NCBI RefSeq assembly: GCF_030812875.1
Contig: NZ_JAUSTN010000006.1
Coordinates: 1-64,000, forward strand
Direction: 5' to 3'
Source: Peptoniphilus_B koenoeneniae
GTDB lineage: Bacteria; Bacillota; Clostridia; Tissierellales; Peptoniphilaceae
DNA length: 64,000 nucleotides
Every line of letters begins with the position of its first letter. Positions within the stretch are counted from its first letter, which is position 1. The notes below the pieces were generated by a model, which searched no databases, had not been told where the DNA came from, and saw only the letters and a program-made list of their open reading frames with translations. Below are positions 33,888 through 43,125 of this stretch, in pieces. Made by a program: the position numbers and the translations under genes.

Positions 33888-35393
33888 TTATCTACCTCCT
33901 CTCATCTTGTCCAATATGAGAATTTTATTACTTTCACTCATATTCAAAACACTTTCTATTTTTCCATCTCCCATTACCCAGAGCTTACTCACTGTGTTCG
34001 CTAAAAACTCAAAATCATGACTTATTACCAAAACTGTTATCCCTTTTTTTAATTGTTCTTCAATCAGTTTTGCGACTGAAAGCATTGAGTCTTTATCACA
34101 ACCTGATGTTGGTTCATCATAGATGAAAACTTTTGCCTGTTTCATCATTCCACAAGCTATTGTCAGTCTTTGTTTTTCTCCTCTTGATAAAGCAAACGGA
34201 TGCTTATCTATATATTTATCTAAGCCAAGAACATTCAAAATAGACTTTGCCTTTTGGGTATTTTCTTTTTTATCTTTATTTGAAATACCAAGCAGCATTT
34301 CATCAAGTACACTTTCCGAAAATAACTGATAGTCTGAATCCTGAAATACAAAATATGACATATCCATTAAATCTTTACGATTCAACTCTTTATCTTTTTC
34401 CGCCCATATTTTCCCCTCTTTTATCTTCTCAAGTCCTGAAATTACCCTTGCAAAAGTAGTTTTCCCAGTACCATTTAACCCAATAAGACCAATGGCTTTT
34501 CCACACTCCATATTGAAATCAAGATGATTTAAGATGTATTGATTTTGCTTATTTCCAACCTTAGTTGCACTTGGGTAACAAAATTTCAAGCCTTTCCCAC
34601 TGATACTTTCATCATTTAATTGATATAAATCTTTCTTCTCACTTATCCTGTATTCTTTTAATTCAAGAGTTCTTAGTCCATTATCATCCCAAAACTTCCC
34701 TTCAAGATGGATAACTTCTTCCCGACTCAAGTCCTGTGCAATCTCTCCATCTTTAACCAAAAGAAAACGGTCAAATAAAGATTTTACATAGTACAAACGA
34801 TGTTCAATTAGAACAACAGTTGTTCCCTTTTTCTTTAATTTTTCCAAAATTAAAAATAGGTCAAATGTTGCTTTCATATCCAAATTTGCTGAAGGCTCAT
34901 CTAAAATTAAAACTTTCGGATTCATTGCATAGATGCTTGCAATAGCTATCTTTTGTTTCTGCCCGCTTGATAATTCAAAAACAGATTTTCCTTTCAGTTC
35001 CTCAATATCCAGCTCTGCATATACTTCTTCTACTCTCTGTTTGATTTCATATCTTGATTTGCAGATAGTTTGAAGCCCAAAAGCTATTTCTTCATCTGTC
35101 GTTGTCGTGAAAAATTGACTTCTTGGATCTTGAAATACAGTACCTACAATACGCCCTATTTCATGAAGCGATAATTTGCTTATATCTTTTCCGGACGCAA
35201 AGGCTTCTCCTTGCATTTTGCCTTTGTAATAATGTGGAATAAGACCATTCATTACACTTCCAAGAGTACTTTTACCACTTCCACTTTTCCCTGAAATTAA
35301 AACAAATTCACCTTTTTTAATTTCAAGATTGATATTTTTTAAAGCAGTTCGCCCATCTTCCCATTCATAAGAAACATTTTTTAACAAAATCAT
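33888..35393 (-). CDS. ECF transporter ATPase, two ATP-binding domains in one chain
   Basis: This 501-residue protein has two ABC ATPase halves. The first has GKSGSGKST near 36, FELSSGQKQKIAIA and VLILDEPSANLD. The second has GLNGTGKTT near 305, FALSRGEKQRLTIA and VFIYDEPTSG. It replaces the usual EcfA/EcfA' pair. ATG 35393 with GAGG at 7 bases is preferred over a start at 35420, which would overlap the upstream gene. It powers the T and S components encoded downstream. Confidence 0.9.
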   Translation of the reverse strand: MILLKNVSYEWEDGRTALKNINLEIKKGEFVLISGKSGSGKSTLGSVMNGLIPHYYKGKMQGEAFASGKDISKLSLHEIGRIVGTVFQDPRSQFFTTTTDEEIAFGLQTICKSRYEIKQRVEEVYAELDIEELKGKSVFELSSGQKQKIAIASIYAMNPKVLILDEPSANLDMKATFDLFLILEKLKKKGTTVVLIEHRLYYVKSLFDRFLLVKDGEIAQDLSREEVIHLEGKFWDDNGLRTLELKEYRISEKKDLYQLNDESISGKGLKFCYPSATKVGNKQNQYILNHLDFNMECGKAIGLIGLNGTGKTTFARVISGLEKIKEGKIWAEKDKELNRKDLMDMSYFVFQDSDYQLFSESVLDEMLLGISNKDKKENTQKAKSILNVLGLDKYIDKHPFALSRGEKQRLTIACGMMKQAKVFIYDEPTSGCDKDSMLSVAKLIEEQLKKGITVLVISHDFEFLANTVSKLWVMGDGKIESVLNMSESNKILILDKMRGGR

Positions 35394-35395
35394 GA

Positions 35396-37105
35396 TTATA
35401 CCTCGTACTGAGCTTTCCATAATTTTGTGTAGTAACCATTTTTCGCAAGAAGTTCACCATGCTTTCCTTTTTCAAGTAAATTTCCTTTTTGAAATACGAG
35501 AATTTGGTCAGCTTTTTGAATTGTTTTTAAATGATGAGCCACTACAAGTACAGTTCTATTCTTTGCAAGTTCTGTAATAGCATCCTGTATCAAAGATTCA
35601 TTTACAGGATCAACATTACTTGTCATTTCATCAAGAATTAAAATCGGTGCATCTTTTAGAAAAGCTCTTGCAATAGATATTCTTTGTCTTTGTCCACCTG
35701 ATAAAATTCCTCCATTTTCGCCAATATCAGTTTCATAACCTTTTGGTAAACTCATAATGAAATCATGTATTCTTGCTTTCTTTGCAGCTTCAATGATTTC
35801 CTCTTTTGTAGCTCCTTTTTTACCTACTCTGATATTTTCTTCAATCGTGTTATCAAACAATTGAACATTCTGCATGACAATGCTAATACGGTCTAAAAGC
35901 TCATCATAAGGAATATCCCTTATATCAATTCCTCCGAGTGTAATTTTTCCTTTATGCACATCATAAAATCTTAGAAGTAAGTTGGTTATAGTGGTCTTTC
36001 CACTACCTGATTCTCCAACTAAGGCTGTCATTGTTTTTTCAGCAATAGAAAAGCTCAATTTTTCCATTTTAAATTCATCTTTTTCATAGGAAAATCCAAT
36101 GTTATCAAAAGCTATATCATTATCTTTCGGAACAATTCCATTCACTTTATCCGGGATTACATCTGCATATAAAATTCTTGAAAGTCTTTCGTAACTATCT
36201 ACCGCCGAAACATAGTTCATATAGTGTTGTTCCATAGAAGCGAACGGCTTATAAAACTCTTTTGAAATTACTGCAAAGATAATAAAATTAAGTACATCAA
36301 GACTTCCCTTTATAACAAGTATTGCTCCTGCAATTAAAAGAACTAAATATCCAATATCCAGTAAAAACCCAAATATAGATAGCTGTTTTGCCTTGAATCT
36401 TGAAGCTACTTTGCTTGTTTCTCCAAACTTTTTTGTCTTGTTCATAAGCTCATTATCCAAGCTTTTATTGTTTGAAAAACTCTTTAGTACAGGTATTCCT
36501 CTAACATATTCAACAAATAAGCTAACCATATCAAGAAGTGCTGAATTATTCTGATTCTCTATTCTTTCAGATTGCTTAATTGTCAGATATAGAAAGACAA
36601 GTGCAATCGGAACAGATACAGCCATTAGAATAGCAAGTTTGAAATCAATACTTGCAAGACCGATAAATACGACTGCACCTATCAAAAAATCGCCAAACAT
36701 TCTCGACCACATGTGTCCTACAACAAGAGACATATTATCAACATCTTTGTGTAAAATTGTATTGATCTCTCCCAGTCTTTCATTGGTATAAAATCCCAAA
36801 CTGAATTTTTTCAATTTAATAATCATGCGTTCTCTGATTTGCTGAACAATATCAAAACCTGCACTATGCTTTTTCATATCTGCAACCATATTACAAATGC
36901 CTTTGAATACTACAAGTAACCCAATTGCAATAAAACCTTTATATAAACTTGCTAAACTCGTCCCATCAAATATCTGAAACAGTATAGAAAATACGATAAC
37001 AATCATGGCTATGGAGCTTAGTCCATAAAGGGCAAAGAATACACTTGATATAATCAAATCTCTCTTGCCGGTTTTTGTAAGCAGCTTTAACATTTCTCTA
37101 AACAT
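35396..37105 (-). CDS. ABC half-transporter (exporter fold), second of pair
   Basis: This 569-residue protein has six membrane helices (1-310). The nucleotide-binding domain has GESGSGKTT near 370, ISIVMQNVQLF as the Q-loop, ILSGGQRQRISIARA as signature, and ILILDEMTSNVDP. It overlaps the partner gene by 8 bases, so a heterodimer is likely. Pairs like this have an exporter fold but include known importers of iron-siderophore complexes; the co-encoded ECF system makes an uptake role possible. This is not shown. Confidence 0.9.
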   Translation of the reverse strand: MFREMLKLLTKTGKRDLIISSVFFALYGLSSIAMIVIVFSILFQIFDGTSLASLYKGFIAIGLLVVFKGICNMVADMKKHSAGFDIVQQIRERMIIKLKKFSLGFYTNERLGEINTILHKDVDNMSLVVGHMWSRMFGDFLIGAVVFIGLASIDFKLAILMAVSVPIALVFLYLTIKQSERIENQNNSALLDMVSLFVEYVRGIPVLKSFSNNKSLDNELMNKTKKFGETSKVASRFKAKQLSIFGFLLDIGYLVLLIAGAILVIKGSLDVLNFIIFAVISKEFYKPFASMEQHYMNYVSAVDSYERLSRILYADVIPDKVNGIVPKDNDIAFDNIGFSYEKDEFKMEKLSFSIAEKTMTALVGESGSGKTTITNLLLRFYDVHKGKITLGGIDIRDIPYDELLDRISIVMQNVQLFDNTIEENIRVGKKGATKEEIIEAAKKARIHDFIMSLPKGYETDIGENGGILSGGQRQRISIARAFLKDAPILILDEMTSNVDPVNESLIQDAITELAKNRTVLVVAHHLKTIQKADQILVFQKGNLLEKGKHGELLAKNGYYTKLWKAQYEV

Positions 37106-38837
37106 TTTCTGTTACCACCTCTTTCAAATTCCATCTATCTACCTTGTTCTGTGCTTCAACCATATCCTTATAGAACTCACATCTTTTCATCAACTCTTCA
37201 TGGCTTCCTGCATCAAGAACAACACCCTTATCCATAACTATAATTTGGTCTGAATCTCTAATTGTGTTTAGATGATGAGCAATTGTAATAATGGTTTTAT
37301 CCTTGCTTAAATCGTCAATTGCTTCGCCGATTAGTCTTTCATTTTCACTATCAACAGCTGCCATTGCTTCATCTAATATTAAAATCGGTGCATTTTTCAG
37401 TATCATTCTTGCTATGGAGATTCTTTGTTTTTCTCCACCAGATAACTTAACTCCCATTTCACCTACTCGTGTTTCATATCCATTTGGCAATGCTGAAATA
37501 AAATCATGGCATCTTGCTTTTTTAGCAGCTTCTATGACTTCTTCTTTTGTTGCATTTAGTTTTCCAATTGCTATATTTTCAAAAATACTTAAATCAAAAA
37601 GGATAACTTCTTGTTGCACACTACCAATCAGCATTGAGATATTTTCTTGACTATATTCTTTTATATCTTTTCCATTTATCAGTATTTGTCCTTCATCTGC
37701 ATCCCAAAATCCCATAAGCAAATTAGATACAGTACTTTTCCCACAACCACTTGCTCCTACAAAGGCGTTCAAACTATTTTTCTTAAAATTCAAATTGATA
37801 TTTTTAAGCTCAAAGCTATCTTTTCCGTATGCAAAATTCACATCTTTAAATTCTATATTTCCAAATTCTAAACCTTGTTCTGTCTTTTTCTTTGGAAGCG
37901 GAACTGTTAAAACTTTTCCAATCGCCTTTAGTGCTTCCTTAAACACAATAGAAAAATGTTGCAATGTAGCCGTCTTACTTATAGATGCAGTAAAAGCAGA
38001 CGATAAAATAATGGCAAGTATAAAATTAGGGGTTGTAATATTTCCATAGTAAAGAAATATACTTCCCAAAATCATGACAATAACTACTCCAATTTCCATA
38101 AATATGTCAATGAGTCCCATTGGAATTGTAATTGCTCCCATGCTCTTTTTAACCCAGTAAATATATTCTCTTGCCGTTTTTAATGTTCTTTCACTAATCT
38201 CCTCTTCTTTAGCAAAAGCCTTAATCACAGAAATATTTTTTACATATTCCATTAGCTCTTCTCTCATCTTATTTTCATGGTTAAAGTAAATAGCAAAGTT
38301 TTTATCCATTGTTTTCTGTGAAAGAACTTTTACCAAATACATGAGTGGAACTCCAGCAATCATTCCAAGAGCAAGACGCCAATCAACAAAAATCATAGCT
38401 ACAAAAATAATGGTAGGCAGAAGTGTAACTGCCATTATTTCAGGAAGACCATGGGCAAGGTATACTTCCACTTGCTCTACATCATGTTGAACAATGTTGG
38501 TAAGCTCTCCTGTATTATGTTCTTTAAAGAATCCCAAACTTAGTTTTTTCAGATGACCGATAATATCTAACCTAAGTTCTGTTAATTTTTCGTATGCTTT
38601 CTCATGGGCAACCTTTGTTGCAAAATAATAAAACACTCCTTTTAATACAAACGATATAAAGATTCCCAAGAATATATACTTTAAATTACCTTCGTTAATA
38701 TTGTTTGTGATTAAAGAACTAATCAAATATACAAGTAAGATTTGTGGTATCAAATCAAATACTATTTTTAAAGCAAGAAGTGAATTGGATAAACTATTTT
38801 TCCCAATCACTTTTTTCCTTAATTCTTTTTCCGGCAT
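37098..38837 (-). CDS. ABC half-transporter (exporter fold), first of pair
   Basis: This 579-residue protein has an N-terminal six-helix domain and an ATPase with GASGCGKST, LIGSVQQEVILFDL, KLSGGEKQRISIARM and ILILDEAMAAVD. ATG 38837 has AAGGAG at 8 bases; the frame extends to 38855 without a site. It starts the five-gene operon (two half-transporters, double ATPase, T, S). A palindrome 27 bases upstream matches sequences at the tetR promoter. Confidence 0.9.
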   Translation of the reverse strand: MPEKELRKKVIGKNSLSNSLLALKIVFDLIPQILLVYLISSLITNNINEGNLKYIFLGIFISFVLKGVFYYFATKVAHEKAYEKLTELRLDIIGHLKKLSLGFFKEHNTGELTNIVQHDVEQVEVYLAHGLPEIMAVTLLPTIIFVAMIFVDWRLALGMIAGVPLMYLVKVLSQKTMDKNFAIYFNHENKMREELMEYVKNISVIKAFAKEEEISERTLKTAREYIYWVKKSMGAITIPMGLIDIFMEIGVVIVMILGSIFLYYGNITTPNFILAIILSSAFTASISKTATLQHFSIVFKEALKAIGKVLTVPLPKKKTEQGLEFGNIEFKDVNFAYGKDSFELKNINLNFKKNSLNAFVGASGCGKSTVSNLLMGFWDADEGQILINGKDIKEYSQENISMLIGSVQQEVILFDLSIFENIAIGKLNATKEEVIEAAKKARCHDFISALPNGYETRVGEMGVKLSGGEKQRISIARMILKNAPILILDEAMAAVDSENERLIGEAIDDLSKDKTIITIAHHLNTIRDSDQIIVMDKGVVLDAGSHEELMKRCEFYKDMVEAQNKVDRWNLKEVVTENV

Positions 38838-38863
38838 GAACAACTCTCCTTTCAAAATTGAAT

Positions 38864-38887
38864 AATATTGAATTTCAATTCAGTATT
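38864..38887. promoter_or_regulatory. Likely TetR operator upstream of the transporter operon
   Basis: The palindrome is aatattgaattt/caattcagtatt (24 bases). Its half sites recur as aatactgaat and attcaatatt around the tetR promoter at 40140-40181. This supports one repressor for both the transporter operon and itself. No strong promoter is recognised at this site. Confidence 0.65.
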
Positions 38888-38901
38888 AAGGTTTAAAGTA
38901 A

Positions 38902-38924
38902 GACTTTGCTGATTACGCAAAGTC
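38902..38924. terminator. Hairpin between the ClbS-like gene and the transporter operon
   Basis: A perfect 8-bp stem (gactttgc/gcaaagtc) with a 7-base loop. The T-rich stretches on either side are weak, so it may be a terminator for the ClbS gene or a leader structure. Confidence 0.55.
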
Positions 38925-38977
38925 TATTTTATCCGATCACTATATTTTTTTAAATTACTGTATCAGCAAATCAAAAA

Positions 38978-39496
38978 TTATAGCACAATCTTTTTCCATT
39001 TTCTAATCTTAGTTCTAAACGTTCCAAAAGGGGCAACCGTATTAACATGAATAAACTTATAAACTTCCCATGTCGCTGTTTTAGTAGCTTCATCAGCCCA
39101 TTTTCTCATATGCGGTTGAAATAATTCTTCTTCACTTAGTGTATCAATCATTGTATAGATAGATATAATATTTTCTTTCAATCGTTTCTTTAATTCTTCT
39201 ATCGATAAATGAGCATAAGTATCGGTAAACCACTGATATAATTCTCCAAGTTGATTCCATTTAAACATATCCGACGGTGTCTTTACTTCAAAACCGTTTT
39301 TCTCATCTTTTTCCCATTTCAAAACTAATGTTGTCCATCCGAGTTGATAAGCAAGATTTTCTGCTGGTGTTCTGTCAACTTCAGGGACTCTCTTATCTTT
39401 GAGAGATTCAGGAATAATATCAAATTCAGAAATATACTTTTCAAAACTTTTATTTATCTCAGATTTCAGTTCTTCTTTATCTTTATATATCTTCAA
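38978..39496 (-). CDS. ClbS/DfsB family four-helix protein, copy 2
   Basis: This 172-residue protein is closely similar to that at 23195-23713: VDRTPAENLAYQLGWTTLVL, PSDMFKWNQLGELYQWFTDT, HMRKWADEATKTATWEVYKF. It starts at TTG with GGAGGAGATATT upstream. It lies between tetR and the transporter genes, so a shared response is likely. Family members include ClbS, which protects colibactin producers. The substrate here is unknown. Confidence 0.85.
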   Translation of the reverse strand: MKIYKDKEELKSEINKSFEKYISEFDIIPESLKDKRVPEVDRTPAENLAYQLGWTTLVLKWEKDEKNGFEVKTPSDMFKWNQLGELYQWFTDTYAHLSIEELKKRLKENIISIYTMIDTLSEEELFQPHMRKWADEATKTATWEVYKFIHVNTVAPFGTFRTKIRKWKKIVL

Positions 39497-39546
39497 AATA
39501 TCTCCTCCAAAAATTTAAATTTATCGCATTTAAATATCAAATCAAC

Positions 39547-40119
39547 TTACAATGATTCCACTCCCTTGTAATAACACTTTGCAATAAGTTTTAGCATATC
39601 TTTTGCCCACTTTTCACTTTGATAATGCCTTGCTATTTCAAGAAGTCCCTCTGTAAAGTTACTGGCTAAAATATGGGCAAGCATTGGATCATATTCCTGT
39701 TTCGATTGTCTTTTTAAACTTACTTCAATATGAACCTGCATTTGCGATATGAGTTTTTGTTTTGCTTCTGTATGCTTTGTACCTGAGCTTTTATCCATTA
39801 AAATAATTAACTTCTTACGATCTTTTAAAAGTTCATGAATATAATTTTCTCCAACTTCATCAAACCTTTCAGAAGCAGAACCTTTTTCCAAAGATTCTTC
39901 CTCATTAAAAGCTGACTCGAAGTTTATATAAACAGAACTTACTACTGCATCAAACAAAACTGCCTTATTTTTGAAATAGGTATAAATTAGTGCCACAGGA
40001 ATATCTGCTTCTTTTGCAATTTCTGTTAATTTGGCACCTCTATAATCCTTTTTATAAAATACTTTTTCTGCTGCTTCGAGTATTCTATTTCTAACTTCTT
40101 CTTTTAATACTTGTGCCAT
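39547..40119 (-). CDS. TetR family transcriptional regulator
   Basis: This 190-residue regulator has the N-terminal HTH (RNRILEAAEKVFYKKDYRGA, KLTEIAKEADIPVALIYTYF, KNKAVLFDAV) of the TetR/AcrR family. The C-terminal helical ligand domain is typical in size. Its own promoter has matching inverted half sites, and a palindrome of the same type lies before the transporter operon. It probably represses both and senses a transported or toxic molecule. Confidence 0.9.
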   Translation of the reverse strand: MAQVLKEEVRNRILEAAEKVFYKKDYRGAKLTEIAKEADIPVALIYTYFKNKAVLFDAVVSSVYINFESAFNEEESLEKGSASERFDEVGENYIHELLKDRKKLIILMDKSSGTKHTEAKQKLISQMQVHIEVSLKRQSKQEYDPMLAHILASNFTEGLLEIARHYQSEKWAKDMLKLIAKCYYKGVESL

Positions 40120-40139
40120 AGCACACCTCTTTCTATTCC

Positions 40140-40187
40140 AATACTGAATATATATTTAATAATAAATCAAAATTCAATATTTGTCAA
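40140..40187 (-). promoter_or_regulatory. tetR promoter with operator half sites
   Basis: On the minus strand TTGACA (40187-40182) and TATTAT (40164-40159) are 17 bases apart. AATATTGAAT overlaps the spacer (40181-40172) and ATTCAGTATT follows the -10 box (40149-40140). This is a near-consensus promoter suited to autorepression. Confidence 0.75.
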
Positions 40188-40194
40188 GATAGGT

Positions 40195-42033
40195 TTAAAT
40201 ATTTGTTTTTATATACTCACTCACCGGTATCCCCACTCTTTTCAAAACCTTTATTTTCTCCTGTTTCTTCTGTTCTCTCCTTGCCTTATATTTATCTTCA
40301 TACTCTTTCTGTTTTCCGCTTGCTTTTCGTTTCAGGTAATTTTGATGTAGCTTGTCTTTTCTTTTCTTTATTTTTCTTTCTTCTTCCTCAAGTTTTTGTT
40401 TTTCTTCATCACTTAACTCCGCCTGTGGCAGTTCATAATTGCCTATGAAATTAAAGTAAATTTCTATCTTTTGCTTTGATGTCTGACTTCCTTTTCTATC
40501 TCTTTCATGTACGACAATCTTTTCTACAAACTCATTTATCATTGTGGTTGTAAGTTCATCAAAGTTTTCATAACGACTGATAAGAGATATAAATTTTTTA
40601 GCTCTGTCTGTTTCTTTTTCATATCTTGATACCTGCTGCTCCAAATCCTTAATTTCTTTACTTAAAGTTATCTGCTCCGTTTCATATTGGTTATTTAGTA
40701 TTTCATATCTGCTATTTGGTATTTTGTTAAGGATCATATCTTCATAGATACGACACATCAGTCTTTCTAATTCCTGTAATCTTCCTTTGCTGTCAATAAG
40801 CCTTGTGCGTTTCTTTTCTATCTCTATTTTTTCCTTTTCTTCCATTTCATTTTGAATGGAACGGATAAAGGCTTCATTATCTTCATTAAGGTATTTTTTA
40901 ATATCTTTTAGTGTTTCCCTAATAAGGTTTAAGACCGCTTCTGCTTTTATTCTGTGTGCTGATGGACAAAGTGTGCCACAAGGTGTTTTGGTATAGGCAC
41001 TGCAAGTGTAATAGGGAATATTCTTATAATTGCTTGTTCTATGAACATACATCTTGCTCCCACAATCTGCACAATGCATTAGTCCTGTGAGTGGGTGATA
41101 TTCTCCCCAACCGTCAGGATACCTTTTTACATTTCCTCTTATCCTTTGCACATTATCAAAGGTTTCTTGGTCTATGATTGGCTCGTGTGTATTTTCAAAA
41201 ATAAGCCAGTTATCCTCGGATACATATTTGCTTTTCTTGTCCTTGAAGTGCTTTCTTGTTTTGAAATTGACTGTATGCCCCAAGTATTCCTGTTTCTTTA
41301 AAATGCTTGCTATTGTTGAGCTGCACCAACGATAGGGATGTTCAAAGTTTTTGCTTTGATATAGTCCATAGCCTAATTTCTGTTGATGATAGGCGGGTAT
41401 ATCTACTTTTTCACTCTCCAATATCTTTGCTATTCGATACGGACCATTGCCTTGCATGGTCAGGTTAAATATTCGCCTTACTATCTCTGCTGCTTTTTCA
41501 TCTACTATCCATTTGTTTTTATCTTTTTCATCTTTGATATAGCCATAAGGCGGTGTGCTTGCAGTATGTTTCCCACTTTCGCCTTTTGACCTGAAAGTCG
41601 ATTGTATTTTTCTTGATGTATCTCTTGCATACCATTCATTCATGATATTTCTAAAGGGAGTAAAATCATCTTCTCTGTAAAAACTATCTACATTATCATT
41701 GATAGCGATTAGTCTTACGCCCTTTTGTCTTAGTATCTCCATACATTGACCGACTTTGAGATAATCTCTGCCAAGTCTGCTCATATCTTTTACAATGATA
41801 CAACCAATATTTCCTTGATTGACTCCGTTCATCATTGCCATAAATCCCGGTCTGTCAAACTGTGTCCCGCTTATTCCGTCATCTGTAAAATGGATGATGT
41901 TGGTTAAATTATTCTTACTTGCATATTCTTCAAGGATTTTCTTTTGATTAACGATTGAGTTACTTTCTCCTTCAAGTTCATCATCTCGACTTAATCTCTC
42001 ATAGAGTGCTGTTATCTTTTCAAAATTCCTCAC
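40195..42033 (-). CDS. Large serine recombinase (TnpX type)
   Basis: This 612-residue recombinase should excise and integrate the transposon. The resolvase domain starts TALYERLSRDDE with catalytic Ser15. It contains GISGTQFDRPGFM, DMSRLGRDYLK and RKIQSTFRSKGESGKHTAST. The recombinase domain and a zinc ribbon (CADCGSKM, then YYTCSAYTKTPCG) follow, with a coiled coil and a C-terminal domain with KIVVHERDRKGSQT. The GTG start has GGAGG 5 bases upstream. It lies about 100 bases from the element end at 42130, where such genes are expected. It belongs to the TnpX/TndX group by family style. Confidence 0.93.
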   Translation of the reverse strand: MRNFEKITALYERLSRDDELEGESNSIVNQKKILEEYASKNNLTNIIHFTDDGISGTQFDRPGFMAMMNGVNQGNIGCIIVKDMSRLGRDYLKVGQCMEILRQKGVRLIAINDNVDSFYREDDFTPFRNIMNEWYARDTSRKIQSTFRSKGESGKHTASTPPYGYIKDEKDKNKWIVDEKAAEIVRRIFNLTMQGNGPYRIAKILESEKVDIPAYHQQKLGYGLYQSKNFEHPYRWCSSTIASILKKQEYLGHTVNFKTRKHFKDKKSKYVSEDNWLIFENTHEPIIDQETFDNVQRIRGNVKRYPDGWGEYHPLTGLMHCADCGSKMYVHRTSNYKNIPYYTCSAYTKTPCGTLCPSAHRIKAEAVLNLIRETLKDIKKYLNEDNEAFIRSIQNEMEEKEKIEIEKKRTRLIDSKGRLQELERLMCRIYEDMILNKIPNSRYEILNNQYETEQITLSKEIKDLEQQVSRYEKETDRAKKFISLISRYENFDELTTTMINEFVEKIVVHERDRKGSQTSKQKIEIYFNFIGNYELPQAELSDEEKQKLEEEERKIKKRKDKLHQNYLKRKASGKQKEYEDKYKARREQKKQEKIKVLKRVGIPVSEYIKTNI

Positions 42034-42048
42034 TTTTTCCTCCTTCCT

Positions 42049-42077
42049 CTTAATTTCTTAAATAAAAAAGAATTAAG
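42049..42077. repeat. Inverted repeat between the recombinase and the element end
   Basis: cttaatttctt and aagaattaag can pair with one bulge, about 55 bases from the attachment core. It may be part of the recombinase binding arms or a small hairpin. No function is certain. Confidence 0.4.
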
Positions 42078-43125
42078 AAGTACATATTTCACTAAAACAG
42101 TGATTAAGTGTTCTCCTTAATTCTATTACTCCTGCTGCCAGTTTATATTTCTTGTATTGCTTAACTGCAAAATGACTTGGGTCTTTCTTTTCAAGAGCCT
42201 CAAAAAGCCTATCAATTGGATTCATATAGGTTTCGTCATCTTCTCTAACCTCACTTGCGTCAATCATATCTAAGAGTGTTTTAAAGTTCTTTTCTTCTTC
42301 AGGTGCTTCATAATATATATAACCGATGAGGGCAGTGTAATATAACTTTTCAGCCTTTACCCAAAAATCTTCTCCTGCCTTTTCTCCATCTCCCTTAGTA
42401 TTAGCAATTATTGTTTGGACAAGCTTTAAAATATCTTTCTCACTTCTCAAATAAGCAAAGGGATTGTATTTCATAGATTTTTTAAAGTTTATTGTGTTTA
42501 AAATCTTTATGTCATATCCATTTTCATAAAGCATTTTTCCACACTCTAACACAAGTGTCCCTTTAGGGTCTGTTACTACATAGGAAGAGTGCATTTGCAT
42601 TAGATTTGGCTTTACATAAAATCTTGTCTTTCCTGATCCAGAACCTCCTATTACTAATACATTTTTATTCCTAGCGTATTTAGGATCTTTAGGTCTTGAG
42701 TTCATTGTAAGTCTTTCAGTATTAGTTATAAGAACATTGTTTTCAAACTTAGGGTCAATATATGGAGCAATATCCTTGCTTTCTCCCCATCTTGCAGATC
42801 CATACTCTTTACCTTGCCTATATTTCTTTTTGTTTTTTCCTTTGCTATAAACAATTAGCTTAACAAGAGCAGCAACTGATATACCTACTAACAAGTCCCT
42901 TGGATTAAGGCTTGGTATATAAGATAAAGTTCCTATATCAGAAATTCCCACCATTATTCTATCAATAATATCTCCTCCTACATAAGAATTTATGTGCTTA
43001 GAAAAGATATTTCCAATGTAGCAAAATGATAAATAGGGAATGTTTGATAATATAAATTTCTTTGGGTTGTCTATTTTAATTAAGTTTTTAATATCAGAAA
43101 GAATGGCTTCTAATATCTTATTCAT
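42073..43125 (-). pseudogene. VirD4/TraG coupling protein, 5' part (split by transposon)
   Basis: This part has the N-terminal membrane region, Walker A VIGGSGSGKTRFYV near 162, YVVTDPKGTLV and FWVKAEKLYYTALIGYI, as in coupling proteins that link DNA to the secretion channel. The frame runs into transposon DNA after KLAAG and ends with VIELRRTLNHCF and a stop at 42073. The remaining 266 codons are at 26161-26966. ATG 43125 is preferred (GAAGG at 8 bases) over a GTG at 43140. The antirepressor gene overlaps the start. Confidence 0.92.
42130..42134 (-). other. Transposon attachment core, recombinase end
   Basis: tcctg here (CAGGA on the minus strand) belongs to virD4 codons GCA-GGA. It is identical to 26962-26966. 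Rejoining yields GCAGCAGGA followed by AAAACTGCC, which reads AAGKTA. Confidence 0.8.

Larger units (their letters stand above)
26962..42134. mobile_element. Tn4451-like mobilizable transposon with transporter cargo, inserted in virD4
   Basis: The two ends share the core tcctg (CAGGA on the minus strand), at 26962-26966 and 42130-42134. Removing one core plus the interior (15168 bases) restores virD4 in frame. tnpW lies at one end and a large serine recombinase at the other, as in Tn4451. In between are an ORF6N protein, a replisome-organizer-like protein, a MobQ relaxase with likely oriT, a DUF3847 protein, a sigma-like protein and the cargo. The GA inside the core fits the GA crossover known for TnpX. 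No chloramphenicol or other classical resistance gene is present. Confidence 0.88.

Noticed and set aside
26962..42134. Search for classical antibiotic resistance genes (cat, erm, tet, aminoglycoside-modifying) in the transposon
   Set aside because: Every frame was accounted for by mobilization, regulatory or transporter genes; none matches these families. The ABC genes alone do not prove resistance.
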